Part shown: positions 63,944-64,000 of the stretch, piece by piece | How the letters are laid out: each line of letters opens with the position of its first letter | How positions within the stretch are numbered: the first letter of the stretch is position 1 | Assembly: GCA_963727535.1 (NCBI GenBank) | Contig: CAVSGR010000001.1 | Span: forward strand, 1,054,001 to 1,118,000 | From: RBG-16-34-14 sp963727535 | GTDB taxonomy: Bacteria > Bacteroidota > Ignavibacteria > Ignavibacteriales > Ignavibacteriaceae | DNA length: 64,000 nucleotides | Direction: 5' to 3' | Position numbers and translations under genes: made by a program | Notes under the pieces: generated by a model | Told to the model about the DNA's origin: nothing | The model's database searches: none | What the model saw: only the letters and a program-made list of their open reading frames with translations

Positions 63944-64000
63944 ATCTCGCCCTTTTCGATTTTATTTTTTAAATCTGTATTAGATGAATCGAGCTTGTAC
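63940..64000 (-). CDS. C-terminus of an upstream gene (partial)
   Basis: An open minus-strand frame enters from the right edge and ends with TGA at 63942-63940, tail YKLDSSNTDLKNKIEKGEI. It overlaps the TTG start of the DUF4292 gene, so they are likely cotranscribed. In related genomes a TPR protein often stands here, but this fragment is too short to confirm it. Confidence 0.5.
   Translation of the reverse strand, partial: YKLDSSNTDLKNKIEKGEI

Noticed and set aside
1..64000. Search for tRNA, rRNA, integrase or transposase genes and phage or plasmid functions
   Set aside because: None was recognised on either strand by reading, so no genomic island boundary is claimed although the polysaccharide clusters are typical accessory regions.

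Overview
The window looks like a low-GC chromosome segment from the Ignavibacteria (Bacteroidota/Chlorobiota group). Support comes from a Chlorobi/Ignavibacteria-style type IX secretion (T9SS) C-terminal sorting domain near 25.5 kb, a C25 (gingipain/PorU-like) peptidase ending in a FlgD-like C-terminal domain, a complete Bat (aerotolerance) operon, DUF4292 and DUF4296 proteins, and lipid A/Kdo genes (lpxA, kdsB) that indicate a Gram-negative envelope. Taxonomy is inferred from gene content only. No rRNA, tRNA, CRISPR array, integrase or transposase was seen.

Layout. 0-12.2 kb (+): surface-polysaccharide cluster with six glycosyltransferase genes (GT2, GT4 and others, three of them fused to TPR modules, one also to a sulfotransferase), a dioxygenase-nucleotidyltransferase fusion, and a Wzm/Wzt-type ABC exporter. 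12.3-22.8 kb (-): GNAT acetyltransferase, small membrane proteins, DUF1572, an unusual HExxxH membrane protein, FAD dehydrogenase, an SDR lacking its catalytic Tyr/Lys, MarC, lpxA, ackA, 3-hydroxybutyryl-CoA dehydrogenase and an ABC-2 transporter. 23-28.5 kb (+): lnt, a broken T9SS-secreted protein, recQ. 28.5-38.7 kb (-): DUF4296 lipoprotein, rhomboid protease, pgk, gap, a DUF4242/AraC regulatory pair, B12-binding protein, HIT protein, kdsB, gatC, plsC, M48 protease, YHS protein. 38.8-47.1 kb (-): MoxR-DUF58-BatA/B/C/D/E operon. 47.2-52.4 kb: rRNA methyltransferase, small enzymes, two lipoproteins, an outer-membrane protein. 52.4-57.8 kb (-): C25 peptidase. 57.9-61.9 kb (-): second glycosyltransferase operon ending in a WecG/TagA enzyme. 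61.9-64 kb (-): EnvC-like protein, DUF4292 lipoprotein, tail of an upstream gene.

Two things stand out. First, around 32.4-34.4 kb a regulator fusing DUF4242, a degenerate class III cyclase domain and an AraC DNA-binding domain sits beside a secreted DUF4242 protein. Upstream of both genes lies a nearly identical 51-bp element holding a 12-bp direct repeat (TGAATTAAATGT) at 21-bp period just before a TATAAT -10 box. This looks like the regulator's own operator and makes an autoregulated two-gene regulon. Second, at least 25 reading frames breaks occur across housekeeping and accessory genes. Many are single-base changes in homopolymers (lnt, gap, plsC, batD, ABC ATPase), so most are probably consensus errors. 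Broken genes are therefore annotated over their full reconstructed span, with the break position given.

Intergenic DNA carries several REP-like inverted repeats, some with different stems around a common core.
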